Assembly: GCA_028716065.1 (NCBI GenBank)
Contig: JAQUQN010000029.1
Location: 1-6,171 of the forward strand
DNA from: Candidatus Omnitrophota bacterium
Lineage (GTDB): Bacteria > Omnitrophota > Gorgyraeia > 2-01-FULL-45-10
Direction: 5' to 3'
DNA: 6,171 bases
The translations under genes and the position numbers were made by a program. Numbering within the stretch: position 1 is the stretch's first letter; every line of letters begins with the position of its first letter. Positions 5,713 through 6,171 of the stretch are shown in pieces. The notes under the pieces were generated by a model. The model ran no database searches and was not told where the DNA came from. It saw nothing but the letters and a program-made list of their open reading frames with translations.

Positions 5713-6171
5713 CTACGCTGTGATGGTTTTCCAGACGGGAATGTCGTGTGGGTCTTGGGGAAGATTGTCGACTAATTGAAAATCGAAGGCAAGACCGATG
5801 GTCCTGGTCTTATCGGACAGGCCGCACAGGAATCTGTCGTAGTAACCGTGGCCTCGGCCCAATCTAACATTCTTCTTGTCAAAGGCGATGCCCGGTACAA
5901 CAACCAAACCTATATCTTCTAAAGGAACCTCTTTCACTCTATCCTTTTTAGGCTGATAGATTCCGAAATGCTGCTTCTCCAGATCGTTAACTCTGTCCTT
6001 TATTTCACCCGCTATTAGTCTCTTCTCTTCCATCAAGATCACTGGAACACAAACTCTCTTTCCCATCTTTAACGCCTCATCTATCATCGGCAAGGTATCC
6101 ACTTCATCTTTTAATGAGACGTAAAACATCACTAACTTGGCTTTTTTAAACTCCTCCTCATTAAATAACTT
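5713..6171 (-). CDS. fau: 5-formyltetrahydrofolate cyclo-ligase, N-terminus beyond the window edge
   Basis: This enzyme (also called MTHFS or YgfA) uses ATP to convert 5-formyl-THF to 5,10-methenyl-THF, clearing a folate by-product and returning it to one-carbon metabolism in the cytosol. The reading frame is open to the right edge, giving 153 codons including the stop out of about 190 in the family. The first visible residues are KLFNEEEFKKAKLV. A GTG at 6132 could be taken as a start, but the frame continues upstream with family-like sequence, so the gene is truncated by the window. Motifs are MFYVSLKDEVDTLPMI, GKRVCVPV, FGIYQP, LVVVPGIAFD and the ATP/folate loop RLGRGHGYYDRFL (around 5826-5865), then TIGLAFDFQ and an HDIPVW.TI.A end. 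The usual HD.P.D near the end reads HDIPVW. The upstream part is AT-richer than rny. It lies upstream of rny, 113 bases away; in many bacteria this gene follows 6S RNA, which would be outside the window. Confidence 0.95.
   Translation of the reverse strand, partial: KLFNEEEFKKAKLVMFYVSLKDEVDTLPMIDEALKMGKRVCVPVILMEEKRLIAGEIKDRVNDLEKQHFGIYQPKKDRVKEVPLEDIGLVVVPGIAFDKKNVRLGRGHGYYDRFLCGLSDKTRTIGLAFDFQLVDNLPQDPHDIPVWKTITA

Noticed and set aside
6130..6132. GTG as the start of the cyclo-ligase gene
   Set aside because: The frame stays open to the window edge with family-like residues before it, and the remaining protein would lack the N-terminal part of the enzyme. The true start is outside.

Overview
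The window is a compact block of housekeeping genes, all read from the minus strand, so transcription runs from the right edge to the left edge. In order of transcription it holds: the end of a 5-formyltetrahydrofolate cyclo-ligase gene (fau, start beyond the right edge), rny (ribonuclease Y), ymdB (TIGR00282-family metallophosphoesterase), xseA and xseB (large and small subunits of exodeoxyribonuclease VII), and dxs (1-deoxy-D-xylulose-5-phosphate synthase, C-terminus beyond the left edge). The last five genes are 17 to 26 bases apart, which suggests one operon. Only the fau-rny gap is larger, at 113 bases, and most of it is an unusual inverted repeat.

The proteins are clearly bacterial. Base composition is moderate: rny looks richest in G+C, while the upstream part of fau and parts of dxs are AT-richer. 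Isoleucine ATA codons are frequent. The gene order fau-rny-ymdB-xseA-xseB-dxs resembles what I recall from uncultured lineages such as Omnitrophota and from some Desulfobacterota-like genomes. This is an inference from memory and the phylum is not settled by the window.

The genes do not form a single pathway. fau recycles 5-formyl-THF for one-carbon metabolism. rny encodes a membrane-anchored endoribonuclease that starts mRNA decay, and ymdB is its usual neighbour. xseAB encodes a nuclease that trims single-stranded DNA. dxs starts the MEP isoprenoid pathway. The farnesyl diphosphate synthase gene ispA, which often sits between xseB and dxs, is absent here.

I see no novel defence, mobile or biosynthetic system. 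The most interesting non-coding signal is a heptanucleotide repeat family (consensus near TTTCAGC / GCTGAAA). It forms ten units in opposed orientation, a long hairpin, in the rny leader. A second, one-armed copy straddles the ymdB-xseA junction, where it supplies the last codons and stop of ymdB and occupies the place where the xseA ribosome binding site would be expected. Smaller points are a GNH-to-GDH change in YmdB and a GDG-to-GDA change in DXS.
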